From Sinorhizobium saheli (GTDB taxonomy: Bacteria; Pseudomonadota; Alphaproteobacteria; Rhizobiales; Rhizobiaceae), in assembly GCF_001651875.1 (NCBI RefSeq), contig NZ_LNQB01000075.1, positions 425-54,585 of the forward strand: a stretch of DNA of 54,161 nucleotides, read 5' to 3'. The position numbers and the translations under genes were made by a program. The notes beneath the pieces are model-generated. The model was not told the origin of the DNA. It saw only the letters and a list, made by a program, of their open reading frames with translations, and did not search any database. Positions 26,516 through 36,153 of this stretch are shown here, piece by piece. Positions within the stretch are counted from its first letter, which is position 1, and each line of letters starts with the position of its first letter.

Positions 26516-26831
26516 ATGTCTTTGTTCTTGAATCGAGGGTCGATTCAAGGAGAGATGCAGCAGGCGCCGGACATCATGGAACATTTCAGCGGAGGTCGGT
26601 CTCCGGGCCTCCCCATCTTGCTCCGGACACTTCAAGCCGCTACTGCACGTCTCCTCAAATCAGAACGGCAATAGGCGGCAGCGATATCCAGTGCTGCGGG
26701 CGACCTTTCTCGGCCTGATGCGATGCGCGGCGCTGTAGTCGTGCAGCATGATGATTATGTCGTAGACAGGCTCAACTGGCGTCGCTGCAAATTCTAATAT
26801 CCCGCTTCAAAACTCAACTAGGGTCGCATCA

Positions 26832-29393
26832 ATGGCAGAGTTTCCGCAAAAGGCGAGAGTCGTAATCGTTGGTCTCGGTGGCATCGTCGGTGCATCGATC
26901 GCACATCACCTGATCGAGCGTGGCTGGGACGATATCGTCGGCATCGACAAGTCCGGTATTCCGACGGATATCGGCTCGACGGCACATGCCTCGGATTTCT
27001 GCTACACGACGAGCCACGACTATCTGTCCGTCTGGACGACGCAATATTCGATCGATTTCTTCGAGAAGATGGGCCACTACGCCCGCATCGGCGGCCTGGA
27101 AGTCGCACGCACCGGCGACGATACCTGGATGGAAGAGATCAAGCGCAAGCTTTCCTCCGCCAAAGCCTTCGGCACCCGCGCGCACTATGTCTCGCCGGCC
27201 GAGATCAAGAAGATGTTCCCGCTGATCGAGGAAGATCAGGTCATGGGCGGCATGTTCGATCCGGATGCCGGCCTCGTCATCCCGCGCTCGCAGACCGTTG
27301 CCGGCAAGCTGGTCGATGCGGCGGAAAAGTCCGGCAAGCTCAAGGCCTTCGGCAATACGCCGGCAACCTCGCTCCTCGTCGAGAACGGCCGCATCAAGGG
27401 CGTCGTCACGCATCGCGGCACGATCATGGCCGACCATGTCGTCGTCTGCGCCGGCATCTGGGGCCGCCTGATCGCCGAAATGGTCGGCGAAGACCTGCCG
27501 GTCATGCCGGTCGACCATCCGCTCACCTTCTTCGGCCCCTACAACGAGTTCGAAGGCACCGGCAAGGAGATCGGTTTCCCGCTGCTGCGCGACCAGGGCA
27601 ACTCGGCCTATATGCGCGACACCGGGGACCCGAAGACCACCGAGGGCGGCCAGATCGAGTGGGGCTATTACGAGACCACCAATCCGCGCCTCTGCCATCC
27701 CCGCGACATTCTCGAGAAGCACGAGGCGCGGCTGTCGCCCTCGCAGCGCGACCTCGAGATGGAGCAGATCATCGAGCCGCTCGAACGCGCCATGGAACTG
27801 ACGCCGATCCTCGGCGAGCTCGGCTATAACGAGGGCCACTCCTTCAACGGCCTGCTGCAGGTATCGGCCGCCGGCGGCCCCTCCTGCGGCGAAAGCCAGA
27901 AGGTGCGCGGCCTCTGGTACTGCGTCGCCATCTGGGTGAAGGACGGCCCCGGCTACGGCAAGCTGATCGCCGACTGGATGACGGATGGGCGCACCCATAC
28001 CGACCATGCCTCGATCGACTACGCCCGCTTCTACCCCCACCAGCTCGAAGAGAAGTTCATCGAGGCCCGCTGCTTCGAGGCGGCGCAGAAGATCTACTTC
28101 CCGGCCGTGCATCCGCGCGAGCCCTATGCGGGCGGCCGCAACATCAAGCGCTCGCCCTTCTACGAGCGCGAGAAGGAACTCGGCGGCTACTTCATGGAAC
28201 TCGGCGGCTGGGAGCGCGCGCACGGCTATGCCGCCAACGAGCACCTCTTGGAAAAATACGGCGACCGCGTGCCGGTGCGCGAGAACGAGTGGGATAACCG
28301 CCATTTCTGGCGCGTTTCCAACGCCGAGCATCTGGCGATGAGCGAGGATTGCGGCATCGTCAACCTCTCGCACTTCCACATGGTCGACATCGAAGGCCCG
28401 GACCATGTCGAGCTTCTCGAGTGGCTTTGCGCCGCCAAGATCGGCGGAGACGGCAATATCGGCAAAGGCATCTATACCCACTTCCTCGATGACGAGGGCA
28501 TGGTCAGGGCCGACTTCACCGTCTTCCGCATGGCCGACCGCTGCCGTCTCGTCAACGGCGCCGATGCCGGCCCGCGCGACTTCCACTACATGCGCCGCGT
28601 CGCGGAAGACCGCGGCCTCGACGTCACCATCACGGACGTTTCCGAGAAGTTCATCACCATCGGCATCTGGGGCCCGAATGCCCGCCAGACGCTGAAGAAG
28701 GTGGTTGCCGATCCGGCCGGCCTCGATCCCGAGAACTTCCCCTTCGCCGCGATCAAGCCGATCGAGATCGCCGGCAAGTCCGTCTCCGCCTTCCGCATCT
28801 CCTATGTCGGCGAGCAGGGTTGGGAACTGCACATGAAGTACGAGGACGGCCTGGCCGTCTGGGATGCGCTGCGCGCCACGGGCGTCATGGCCTTCGGCGT
28901 CGAGACCTACGCGAACTCGCGCCGCATGGAGAAGAGCCTGCGCCTGCAGAACGCGGATCTTCTCACCCATTACAACCTCATCGAAGCCGACCTTGCCCGT
29001 CCGAAGGTCAAGGAAGCGGACTTCCGCGGCAAGGCGAAGCATCTCGAATACAAGGCGCGCGAGCACCAGCCCGCCATGCTCTGCACGCTCGTCATGATGG
29101 AGAACACCGACAGGAAGGGCGTGAAGCGCTATCCGGTCGGCAACCTGCCGGTCATGGACCCCGCGACCGGCGAGGTGCTGGTCGACGAACTCGGCCGCCG
29201 CTCCTACACCACCTCCATCGCCTACGGCCCGACCATCGGCAAGAACATCGCGCTCGCTTACCTGCCCTGGTCCCATTGCCAGGTCGGCCGCAAGCTGCAG
29301 GTCGAGTATTTTGCCGAGACCTACCCGGTCGAGGTCGCAGCCGTCGGCTACAAGCCGCTCTACGATCCGGAGAACCTGAAGCCCCGGACCTGA
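26832..29393 (+). CDS. Dimethylglycine/sarcosine dehydrogenase-like flavoprotein with C-terminal GcvT domain
   Basis: This 853-residue two-domain enzyme has an N-terminal DAO-type FAD domain (residues 1-380; VVIVGLGGIVGASIAHHLIE near 10-29, and GSTAHASDF, whose His matches the position of covalent flavin attachment in dimethylglycine dehydrogenase) and a C-terminal GcvT/aminomethyltransferase domain (about 440-845; DVSEKFITIGIWGPNARQTL, YVGEQGWELHMKYE). Such fusions oxidatively demethylate N-methyl amines, and the GcvT half passes the one-carbon unit to tetrahydrofolate. Glycine betaine breakdown is the usual pathway. The nearby formaldehyde-detoxifying genes are consistent with one-carbon release. 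The opposite strand carries a long open frame that is only a codon-bias mirror. Confidence 0.9.
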   Translation: MAEFPQKARVVIVGLGGIVGASIAHHLIERGWDDIVGIDKSGIPTDIGSTAHASDFCYTTSHDYLSVWTTQYSIDFFEKMGHYARIGGLEVARTGDDTWMEEIKRKLSSAKAFGTRAHYVSPAEIKKMFPLIEEDQVMGGMFDPDAGLVIPRSQTVAGKLVDAAEKSGKLKAFGNTPATSLLVENGRIKGVVTHRGTIMADHVVVCAGIWGRLIAEMVGEDLPVMPVDHPLTFFGPYNEFEGTGKEIGFPLLRDQGNSAYMRDTGDPKTTEGGQIEWGYYETTNPRLCHPRDILEKHEARLSPSQRDLEMEQIIEPLERAMELTPILGELGYNEGHSFNGLLQVSAAGGPSCGESQKVRGLWYCVAIWVKDGPGYGKLIADWMTDGRTHTDHASIDYARFYPHQLEEKFIEARCFEAAQKIYFPAVHPREPYAGGRNIKRSPFYEREKELGGYFMELGGWERAHGYAANEHLLEKYGDRVPVRENEWDNRHFWRVSNAEHLAMSEDCGIVNLSHFHMVDIEGPDHVELLEWLCAAKIGGDGNIGKGIYTHFLDDEGMVRADFTVFRMADRCRLVNGADAGPRDFHYMRRVAEDRGLDVTITDVSEKFITIGIWGPNARQTLKKVVADPAGLDPENFPFAAIKPIEIAGKSVSAFRISYVGEQGWELHMKYEDGLAVWDALRATGVMAFGVETYANSRRMEKSLRLQNADLLTHYNLIEADLARPKVKEADFRGKAKHLEYKAREHQPAMLCTLVMMENTDRKGVKRYPVGNLPVMDPATGEVLVDELGRRSYTTSIAYGPTIGKNIALAYLPWSHCQVGRKLQVEYFAETYPVEVAAVGYKPLYDPENLKPRT

Positions 29394-29429
29394 CCGGTCC
29401 CGGCACCGGAAAGCTGCTGCATGAGAAAG

Positions 29430-29459
29430 CGGGCCCGTTCGAACGAGCGGGCCCGTTTT
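29430..29459 (+). terminator. Rho-independent terminator after the DMGDH-like gene
   Basis: CGGGCCCG arms at 29430-29437 and 29448-29455 flank a ten-base loop and are followed by TTTTC. The hairpin is 37 bases after the stop codon. Because CGGGCCCG is self-complementary and the flank on the other side has AAAG, it may also stop the convergent minus-strand gene. Confidence 0.75.
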
Positions 29460-29485
29460 CGTTGACGCGCGTTTTCGCGGCTCTC

Positions 29486-29902
29486 TCAAGGCATGTGCTG
29501 TTCAGGCTGGTCGGTATTGCGGCCGCCATACCGGTCGTCCAGTTCCCGGATCGTGGCCTCGCCCTTTTCTCGGTCGACGATCTTCAAGAGCGCATCGACC
29601 TTCGCCTCCACCCGATCCGAGCCTTCCTTCGATTGCGGCGACCCGACGAACAGCAGGAATGCAAGGCCGCCGACCTGCCAGAGCAATTGCAGGAATTCCG
29701 ACTGCCAATTTTCCAGCGTATCGCGTGCCACCTCTACGACGTAACCGCCGGCATCCGCCGGTTGGCCGAGCGCAGCCTGCTCGTGCGCATAGGCGAACCA
29801 GGCGAAGATCCAGTGACCGGCGATCGACAGGAGGAAGAAGGCGAGCGTGATCCACGCGTAGCTATAGGCCCGCCAGGTCGAATGAGATTTCGGTTCGCTC
29901 AT
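29486..29902 (-). CDS. DUF6766-like small membrane protein
   Basis: The 138-residue protein has two hydrophobic segments (about residues 13-37 and 68-86) separated by a periplasmic or cytoplasmic loop. The words HWIFAWFAYAHEQAALGQPA, LENWQSEFLQLLW and GSPQSKEGSD match what I recall of the DUF6766 consensus (W...NEEQ, ENWQSEFLQ, GSAESK). Function unknown. It stands alone, convergent with the dimethylglycine dehydrogenase-like gene across the terminator. Confidence 0.75.
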   Translation of the reverse strand: MSEPKSHSTWRAYSYAWITLAFFLLSIAGHWIFAWFAYAHEQAALGQPADAGGYVVEVARDTLENWQSEFLQLLWQVGGLAFLLFVGSPQSKEGSDRVEAKVDALLKIVDREKGEATIRELDDRYGGRNTDQPEQHMP

Positions 29903-30406
29903 AGGTCTGAATTTCCCAATCCGAACTTCTTTCCGGTGCTCAGAGCATCCGAAAGCATCGGAGCCGACGACGTCGGCACGCGGGAGACGAACGCGGCTCG
30001 CAAGGCTTTTGTTCCTGCGAACGGGCAGCCGAGGTCGATCCCGCTGGGGGCATGCAGCGGGGACGGAGGGCGAAATTGGGCAGTGTTTCCCGAGGGCACG
30101 ATCGACGACGATAGGGAACGGCGCCGGGCGCGTGCGGCCACGACTGCCGCGCGACCCTGGGCGAAGTCAGCCGTCGATCAACGGATCGCCGACGAGACCG
30201 TGCAATGCCGCCCGTCGAGCTCGATCGTGCCGAGGAGGACACAGCTTTTGCCCTTCCGGGTGCCGGCTGCCGGCCGCGCCGTTGCGTGAGGCCGCTCTTG
30301 CCCGGAAGCGTTCAATCCAGTCGTCATGGGAGATGGAGAAGCGAGTGCCCCGACTTTCCGGCCGGGGCACAAACGCGTCGTCAACGAGACGCCAAGGCTT
30401 CGTGGA
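29903..30406. other. 500-base gap with a hairpin and a decayed coding fragment
   Basis: No intact gene was recognised. A hairpin GTGCCCCG (30345-30352) with CGGGGCAC (30363-30370) could end the gfa transcript. On the minus strand at about 30178-30270 a short stretch reads KGKSCVLLGTIELDGRHCTV with coding-like third positions and stops at 30178, with its apparent continuation (GDPLIDG) in another frame. It looks like the tail of a broken small gene. Confidence 0.35.
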
Positions 30407-30982
30407 TCAACTGGGAAGCGCGCCCGACTTCTTCGCAACCCAGGTGGCGACATAGTCCATCAGCGCCGGCGACAGGCAGTCATAGGGCTCGAGGCCGAGC
30501 TCCCGCAGGCGGGCGCGGATGCCGTCCATCTGACTGGGATCGACGCCCGATTCGATGATCGAGGAGACGAAGGCGGCAAAGCCGGGCGGGGCCCAGCCCG
30601 ACTCCTGGAAGCGCTCGGGGTGGATGAAGTCCAGCCCCTGGAAGGCATGTTCCCGCTCCACCGGCCCATACATGTGGACGCCGCATTCCCTGCAGGCGTG
30701 GCGCTGGATCAGCGCGGCAGGATCGACCACCTGCAGCTTGTCGCCGTTTTCGAGCACGGTCACCTTGTCATGCGGAACGACCGCTACAATGGAGAAATAG
30801 GCGCCGTTCGGTTTCCAGCATTTGGTGCAGCCGCAGGCATGGTTGTGGGCGATCTGTCCCTCGATCCTCACCTTGACGGGCCTGTCCGTGCAGGCACAAA
30901 CGAGCGTACCGCCGGCGAAATTGGGGCTGGCCTGTCTTATGCCGCCGTCCACTGCCGGGTGAATGCGAATTGAACTGTTCAT
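30407..30982 (-). CDS. gfa: S-(hydroxymethyl)glutathione synthase (glutathione-dependent formaldehyde-activating enzyme)
   Basis: The 191-residue zinc protein of the Gfa family has the expected cysteine pairs: CAC near residue 29, [10 protein letters not shown] near 50 and [11 protein letters not shown] near 96. Gfa accelerates condensation of formaldehyde with glutathione in the cytoplasm. Its length and the ending [17 protein letters not shown] fit the full-length group rather than the short GFA-domain proteins. It is the last gene of the xox operon, directly after the class III alcohol dehydrogenase that uses its product. Confidence 0.9.
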   Translation of the reverse strand: MNSSIRIHPAVDGGIRQASPNFAGGTLVCACTDRPVKVRIEGQIAHNHACGCTKCWKPNGAYFSIVAVVPHDKVTVLENGDKLQVVDPAALIQRHACRECGVHMYGPVEREHAFQGLDFIHPERFQESGWAPPGFAAFVSSIIESGVDPSQMDGIRARLRELGLEPYDCLSPALMDYVATWVAKKSGALPS

Positions 30983-31060
30983 TGCGTATCCTCCCTGTTG
31001 CGGCCGAAGCTCGCCCCGTCATGGATGCCGAGGCGCTTCGGCTCGGTTCGCGTCCGGCGC

Positions 31061-32188
31061 TCAGTAGATCACGACGCTCCTGATGCTTTCGCCGGAATGC
31101 ATCAGCTCGAAGCCCTTGTTGATATCCTCGAGGGCCAAGGTGTGGGTGATCATCGGATCGATCTCGATCTTGCCCTCCATGTACCAGTCGACGATCTTCG
31201 GCACGTCGGTGCGGCCGCGCGCGCCGCCGAAGGCGGTGCCCATCCAGGTGCGGCCGGTGACGAGCTGGAACGGCCGCGTCGCTATCTCCTGGCCGGCGCC
31301 GGCGACCCCGATGATCACCGACTTGCCCCAGCCGCGATGCGAGGCCTCGAGCGCCTGGCGCATCACCTTGGTGTTGCCGGTGCAGTCGAAGGTGTAGTCG
31401 GCGCCGCCGATCTGGTCGGCGCCGCGCTTCGTCATGTTGACGAGGTAAGGGACGATGTCGTCGCCGACCTCCTTCGGGTTGACGAAGTGGGTCATGCCGA
31501 ATTTCTCGCCCCAGGGCTTCTTGGCGTCGTTGAGATCGACGCCGATGATCATGTCGGCGCCGGCAAGCCTGAGCCCCTGGATGACGTTCAAACCGATGCC
31601 GCCGAGACCGAAGACGATCGCCGTCGAGCCGATCTCGACCTTAGCGGTGTTGATGACGGCACCGATGCCGGTGGTGACGCCGCAGCCGACGTAGCAGACC
31701 TTGTCGAAGGGAGCGTCCGGGTTGACCTTGGCGACGGCGATCTCCGGCAGCACGGTGAAGTTGGAGAAGGTCGAGCAGCCCATGTAGTGATGCAGCTTCC
31801 CGCCATTGACCGAGAAGCGCGAGGTGCCGTCCGGCATCAGTCCCTGGCCCTGGGTGGCGCGGATGGCGGTGCAGAGATTGGTCTTGCGGGAAAGGCAGGA
31901 CGGGCAGGCGCGGCATTCCGGCGTATAGAGCGGAATGACGTGGTCGCCCTTCCTGACCGAGGTGACGCCGGGGCCGACGTCGACGACGATGCCGGCGCCC
32001 TCATGGCCGAGGATTGCCGGAAACAGCCCTTCCGGGTCGGCGCCCGACAGGGTGAAATCGTCGGTATGGCAGATGCCGGTCGCCTTGATCTCGACGAGCA
32101 CCTCGCCGGCCTTCGGCCCCTCGAGCTGTACCGTCATGATTTCCAGAGGTTTGCCGGCCTCAGTGGCAACGGCGGCGCGTACGTCCAT
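31061..32188 (-). CDS. S-(hydroxymethyl)glutathione dehydrogenase / class III alcohol dehydrogenase
   Basis: The 375-residue zinc-dependent MDR enzyme has catalytic zinc Cys in KATGICHTDDFTLSG and His in LGHEGAGIV, the structural zinc loop CRACPSCLSRKTNLC, and NAD-binding VFGLGGIGLNVIQGLRLAGA. The near-C-terminal sequence GGARGRTDVPKIVDWYMEGK is typical of class III (adhC/frmA/flhA). It oxidises S-hydroxymethylglutathione to S-formylglutathione with NAD. It lies between xoxJ and gfa, so methanol oxidation and formaldehyde clearance are encoded in one operon. The following hydrolase (fghA) is not in the window. Confidence 0.94.
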   Translation of the reverse strand: MDVRAAVATEAGKPLEIMTVQLEGPKAGEVLVEIKATGICHTDDFTLSGADPEGLFPAILGHEGAGIVVDVGPGVTSVRKGDHVIPLYTPECRACPSCLSRKTNLCTAIRATQGQGLMPDGTSRFSVNGGKLHHYMGCSTFSNFTVLPEIAVAKVNPDAPFDKVCYVGCGVTTGIGAVINTAKVEIGSTAIVFGLGGIGLNVIQGLRLAGADMIIGVDLNDAKKPWGEKFGMTHFVNPKEVGDDIVPYLVNMTKRGADQIGGADYTFDCTGNTKVMRQALEASHRGWGKSVIIGVAGAGQEIATRPFQLVTGRTWMGTAFGGARGRTDVPKIVDWYMEGKIEIDPMITHTLALEDINKGFELMHSGESIRSVVIY

Positions 32189-32277
32189 GTCTCATCCTCC
32201 CTTGAACTTCACCTCCGCCACGGACCGGCTCTTAAGGTCCGCCGCCGCAGGTTGAGTCGCCCCCGGATACTCGCACG

Positions 32278-33141
32278 TCACTCGGTGATCCTCCCGTCGT
32301 GTTCGTCGAGCAGAGGGACACCATACGAGAGCAGCAGCTTGTTGATGTCGGCCTGATTATCCCTGATGAAGGTGTTGAGTGTGCGTTTCCAGTGCTGATC
32401 GAACGGCCGCACCCCCATCGTGATCCGATAGGCCATGCGCGAACCGCTCTTCTCCCGCGTCAGCGGCACGATCGCCAGATCGAGCTTTGACTTGCGGGCA
32501 TAATAGCCTGCCATCGGCCCCCATACGGCGGCGGCGTCGATCACGCCTGCCTCCAGGTCACGAATCATCACCTCAGCCATCGACGGAGACACCCGCGTGT
32601 CGACGACGAGGGGATAGATCTTCGCTTTGCGCATCAGTTTTGCCGCCGCCATGTTGGCGGAGGGCGGCGTTGCCTGGACCACGCCGATCCGCTTGTCGGC
32701 AAGCTTCGGATCGGTCAGCGTTTCCACGCCGGCAAGCTCGCCGTCCTTCTCGTAGACGAGCACATAGGAGGAGCGATAGTAAGCGTTGGTATTCTGGACG
32801 AGCTCGTCCCCCTGGGCATAGCCCATGATGATGTCGCAGCGATTGGCGCCCAGCGTATTGCGCACAAAGCCGGTGACCGAGGGATACCACGTATAGGCGA
32901 CGGACTTCCGTCCCGTCTTGGCGGCAACCATCTTGGCGAGCTTGTCCTCAAACCCCTCGCCGCTCTTGTCGGAGAACGGCATGTTGGAGGGGTCGGCGCA
33001 GACCCGCAGCGTCTCCGGGTCGACCAGTTCGCCGGCAGCCCCGAACCCGGCGCTCTGGGAGCGGACGGGCGACGGCATCAGCGCGACCATGACCATGGAG
33101 GCGAGCGCTGCCCTGCAAAGCCGATGGACGCCGCATGCCAT
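32278..33141 (-). CDS. xoxJ: XoxJ/MoxJ-like periplasmic binding protein of the methanol dehydrogenase system
   Basis: The 287-residue secreted protein starts at 33141 (MACGVHRLCRAALASMVMVA) with a run of six Gs upstream, just past the xoxG stop. The mature part, LRVCADPSNMPFSDKSGEGFE, is the hallmark of quinoprotein dehydrogenase-associated family-3 solute-binding proteins (MxaJ/XoxJ). The family is thought to assist maturation or metal/PQQ loading of the methanol dehydrogenase rather than to feed a transporter, and no permease adjoins it. It is third in the order xoxF-xoxG-xoxJ. Confidence 0.9.
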   Translation of the reverse strand: MACGVHRLCRAALASMVMVALMPSPVRSQSAGFGAAGELVDPETLRVCADPSNMPFSDKSGEGFEDKLAKMVAAKTGRKSVAYTWYPSVTGFVRNTLGANRCDIIMGYAQGDELVQNTNAYYRSSYVLVYEKDGELAGVETLTDPKLADKRIGVVQATPPSANMAAAKLMRKAKIYPLVVDTRVSPSMAEVMIRDLEAGVIDAAAVWGPMAGYYARKSKLDLAIVPLTREKSGSRMAYRITMGVRPFDQHWKRTLNTFIRDNQADINKLLLSYGVPLLDEHDGRITE

Positions 33142-33142
33142 G

Positions 33143-33661
33143 CTATCCCCCCATGCACGACGCTTCTTGGGCCTTGGCCGCTTCGGGTTTATCGGCCTTC
33201 TTGGGTGGGCGGCCGCGGGGCGCGGCGCCGACGGCCCGGGCACGCAGGTAGATGTAGAGATCGTCCATGTAGCAGTAGACGTTCTTATTGTCGCCGAATG
33301 CCGGCATGACGCTTTCCTTGCCGCCGCCAACATTCTTGCGTCCTTCGGCGACGATCGAAAGGAATGTCCCGTAATCGATGTTCTTCATGCTCTTGGCGAG
33401 GGCCGGCGCGTAGGATGACCCTTCTCCATCGGGCCCGTGGCAGACATGACAATCCGCGTGATAACGCCGATACCCGCTGAAGGTGTACCAGTCGACGACG
33501 CCGTTTTCGATCTTGAAGGTGGGATTGCCGTCCGCATCGAAGTGCTTGCCGTCTTCCTCCCTGACGCTCGCCGCTTTTTCCTTGCTGTCTTCGGCGCGGG
33601 CAGTGCCGTTTGCAAACGGCAGGAGAACGACGAGCGCCGAAATGATGAGGCGTGGTGACAT
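33143..33661 (-). CDS. xoxG: Cytochrome c, electron acceptor of XoxF
   Basis: The 172-residue precursor starts at 33661 (MSPRLIISALVVLLPFANGT; AGAGG upstream) with a Sec signal. One haem site, CHVCH, sits at residues 71-75, with the likely axial Met in SVMPAFG near 119. XoxG-type cytochromes accept electrons from lanthanide methanol dehydrogenase. It has a positively charged, Pro/Lys-rich C-terminal tail (RGRPPKKADKPEAAKAQEA) and a pair of late cysteines. It is directly downstream of xoxF. Confidence 0.9.
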   Translation of the reverse strand: MSPRLIISALVVLLPFANGTARAEDSKEKAASVREEDGKHFDADGNPTFKIENGVVDWYTFSGYRRYHADCHVCHGPDGEGSSYAPALAKSMKNIDYGTFLSIVAEGRKNVGGGKESVMPAFGDNKNVYCYMDDLYIYLRARAVGAAPRGRPPKKADKPEAAKAQEASCMGG

Positions 33662-33792
33662 GCATGACCTCTTTTCAGCCGCCGTGGTCATTTGGCTGAC
33701 AGGCTTGAGACTCTTGTCCGGTGAAACCGAGAGCCCGGTCGCATTGCTGCTGCTCGGGCTCTCGCTTCGGCAACTGGGGCCTGTTCCGGCGA

Positions 33793-35697
33793 TCAATCCG
33801 GGAGACCGAATACCGTCAGCTGGCCGCCGAGCGTCGTGTACTCGGCCAATGCGGCGTAACCGCCGACCGCACCCAGGCCCGCCGTGGCGATGGCCTGGCT
33901 TTCGTCGGTCGGAGCCTTCTCGCCGGCCACGGCCTGCTGCCAGGCTGCAGCGCCCTCGGCGCCGAGGAGTCCGCCGGCAAGCCCGATGCCTGCCCAGCCG
34001 CCAACACCCGAAAGAACCGCAACGTACTGCTTGCCGTCGTGTTCGAAGGTGTTGATGTTGCCGATGATGCCGGAAGGTGTCTTGAACTTGTAGAGTTCAT
34101 TTCCTGCCGTATCCACCGCCTTTATGTAGCCTTCGAGCGTGCCATAGAAGATGACGTCGCCTGCGGTTGCGAGCGCACCTGACCACACCGAGAACTTCTC
34201 CGGCTTCGACCAGACGATCTCACCCTTGGCCGCGTCCCAGGCAATGAAATTGCCCATGCCGCCATGGCTGTCCGGCGTCGGATACATATTCACGGTCGCG
34301 CCCACATAGGCCTGGCCTGCCGTGTAGCTCACCTTGTAGGGCTCGTAGTCCATGCAGACATGGTTGGTCGGCACGTAGAACAGCTTCGTCTTCGGCGAGT
34401 AGGTTGCCGGTTGCTGGTCCTTCGTTCCGAGCGCCGCCGGGCAGACGCCCGTGGTGTTGACATCCTCGCCATTCTGTTCGGTCGAGTACTTGGCTACGAC
34501 CTGCGGACGGCCATACTGGTCGCTGTTCGGATCCATCACGACCTCGGTCGCCCAGTTCACCGTCGGATCGTACTTCTTGGCAACCAGAAGCTCGCCTGTC
34601 GCCCGATCAAGGGTGTAGCCGAAGCCGTTGCGGTCGAAATGCACGAGTACGTCCCTCGGTTGACCGTTGATCTCCATGGCGTCGACGAGGATCATTTCGT
34701 TGACCCCGTCATAGTCCCACTCGTCATGGGGCGTCATTTGATAGGTCCACTTGGCCATCCCCGTGTCGGCATCGCGCGCGAAGATCGTCATCGACCAACG
34801 GTTGTCGCCCGGCCTCTGGTTGGGGTTCCAGGTCGAGGGGTTCCCCGTACCGTAGTAGATGAGGTTGAGCTTTGGATCATAGGCGTACCATCCCCATGTG
34901 GTTCCGCCGCCGGTCTTCCACTGCTCGCCTTCCCAGGTGTTCATCCCGGAGTCCTTGCCGACCGGCTTGCCGAGATGGGTGGTCTTCTCCGGGTCGATCA
35001 GCGTTTCGGCATCCGGACCCGTCGAATAGGCCCGCCAGGCGCGCTTGCCGTCGCTCAGATTGTAGGCCGTGATGTGACCGCGGACACCGAACTCGGCGCC
35101 GGAAATGCCGACAATGACCTTGTCCTTGACTACCATCGGCGCCGACGTGCTGGACTCGGCCAGGCTTCCGTCGATTTTCTCGCCATTCTGGACCTGCCAG
35201 GCGACCTTGCCGGTCTTGGCATCGAGCGCCGTGACCATCGTGTCAGCCTGCGACAGGATGATCTTGCCGTCGCCATAGGCCACGCCGCGGTTGACCGTGT
35301 CGCAGCACATGATCGGAATGACGTTCGGATCCTGCTTGGGTTCGTATTTCCAGAGGATCTTTCCATCATTCTTGAGATCAAGCGCATAGACGATGTTCGG
35401 GAACGGCGTGTGAACGTACATCACGTCGCCGATCACCAGCGGGCCGCCCTCATGGCCGCGCAGCACGCCAGTGGAGAACGTCCACTTGACCTGCAGATTC
35501 TTGACGTTGTCCTTGTTGATCTGGTCCAGTTTCGAATAGCGGGTGTTTGCGTAATCCCCTGTCGGCATCGCCCAGTTCTTAGCGTCGGCGGCAAGCTTCA
35601 TCAGCTCGTCATTGGCCAACGCATTTCCGGCGAGGGCCGCTGTCAGAATTCCAGCGGCTGCCACCGGCACATATGCGAATTTTCCGAGCATGCGCAT
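33793..35697 (-). CDS. xoxF: Lanthanide-dependent PQQ methanol dehydrogenase XoxF
   Basis: The 634-residue periplasmic quinoprotein starts at 35697 with GGAGG seven bases upstream and has a signal ending at GNALA-ND. The eight-bladed propeller carries the vicinal disulfide CC (residues 131-132), metal ligands Glu202 (SGAEFG) and Asn286 (GTGNPSTWN), catalytic Asp328, and Asp330 within WDYDG. The extra Asp two residues after the catalytic Asp is the accepted marker for lanthanide rather than calcium use; spacings between ligands match known XoxF. It oxidises methanol to formaldehyde (or formate), passing electrons to XoxG. It is the first gene of a five-gene operon ending in gfa. Confidence 0.95.
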   Translation of the reverse strand: MRMLGKFAYVPVAAAGILTAALAGNALANDELMKLAADAKNWAMPTGDYANTRYSKLDQINKDNVKNLQVKWTFSTGVLRGHEGGPLVIGDVMYVHTPFPNIVYALDLKNDGKILWKYEPKQDPNVIPIMCCDTVNRGVAYGDGKIILSQADTMVTALDAKTGKVAWQVQNGEKIDGSLAESSTSAPMVVKDKVIVGISGAEFGVRGHITAYNLSDGKRAWRAYSTGPDAETLIDPEKTTHLGKPVGKDSGMNTWEGEQWKTGGGTTWGWYAYDPKLNLIYYGTGNPSTWNPNQRPGDNRWSMTIFARDADTGMAKWTYQMTPHDEWDYDGVNEMILVDAMEINGQPRDVLVHFDRNGFGYTLDRATGELLVAKKYDPTVNWATEVVMDPNSDQYGRPQVVAKYSTEQNGEDVNTTGVCPAALGTKDQQPATYSPKTKLFYVPTNHVCMDYEPYKVSYTAGQAYVGATVNMYPTPDSHGGMGNFIAWDAAKGEIVWSKPEKFSVWSGALATAGDVIFYGTLEGYIKAVDTAGNELYKFKTPSGIIGNINTFEHDGKQYVAVLSGVGGWAGIGLAGGLLGAEGAAAWQQAVAGEKAPTDESQAIATAGLGAVGGYAALAEYTTLGGQLTVFGLPD

Positions 35698-35964
35698 GCG
35701 AAATCCTCCCGATGTTGATATGCACCCGCGGTTCGTCCATGCGAAATCCTCGGGGTACCACAAAGGCCAGCTCAAGCGATGTCATGCTTGTCGAGGGACA
35801 TGCGCTTCCGGCAGCGCGTCACGGATTGTTGAAGGGGCAGAGGGCACCGTTCTTGCCCGTCCCACCTGCGACACTTTGCCGCTCCCAGAAGACAAGCCTT
35901 GAAGCCGGAAACCGTTGGAGAATAAGCGATTAGGGAAGATAACGCAAGATTAAATCTCACGATA

Positions 35965-36012
35965 CTTGTGCAACGCAACACAAGAAATGCTGCTTCGCAA
36001 TATGTATATTGC
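35965..36012. promoter_or_regulatory. Two inverted repeats upstream of xoxF (candidate operators)
   Basis: CTTGTG-N8-CACAAG (35965-35984) and GCAATAT-GT-ATATTGC (35997-36012, perfect) lie next to each other in the AT-rich part of the 456-base gap between xoxF and the divergent small gene. The XoxF promoter should be on this side. These are the clearest symmetric sites in the gap, but no regulator gene is adjacent. The rest of 35698-36153 shows no gene. Confidence 0.4.
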
Positions 36013-36153
36013 GGAACCTTGCAGTTTAATTTCAGCAAGACCAAACACTGCTGTCGTGATACAGAGTATAGACAAGCTTAACTTGAAGCGTAACGGCGAA
36101 CTTCGCGCTTTCGATAAAACGCGGATGGAGACCATGCTTGCCGGAGATACGAA

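Noticed and set aside
26829..29489. 886-codon open frame on the minus strand opposite the DMGDH-like gene
   Set aside because: It mirrors a strongly biased plus-strand gene with clear FAD and GcvT motifs; the minus translation is low-complexity Asp/Val/Leu/Arg text with no family words.
29903..30453. A 91-codon minus-strand gene in the gap after gfa
   Set aside because: Overlaps the gfa end, has no ribosome site, and only its last 30 codons look coding; treated as a fragment.
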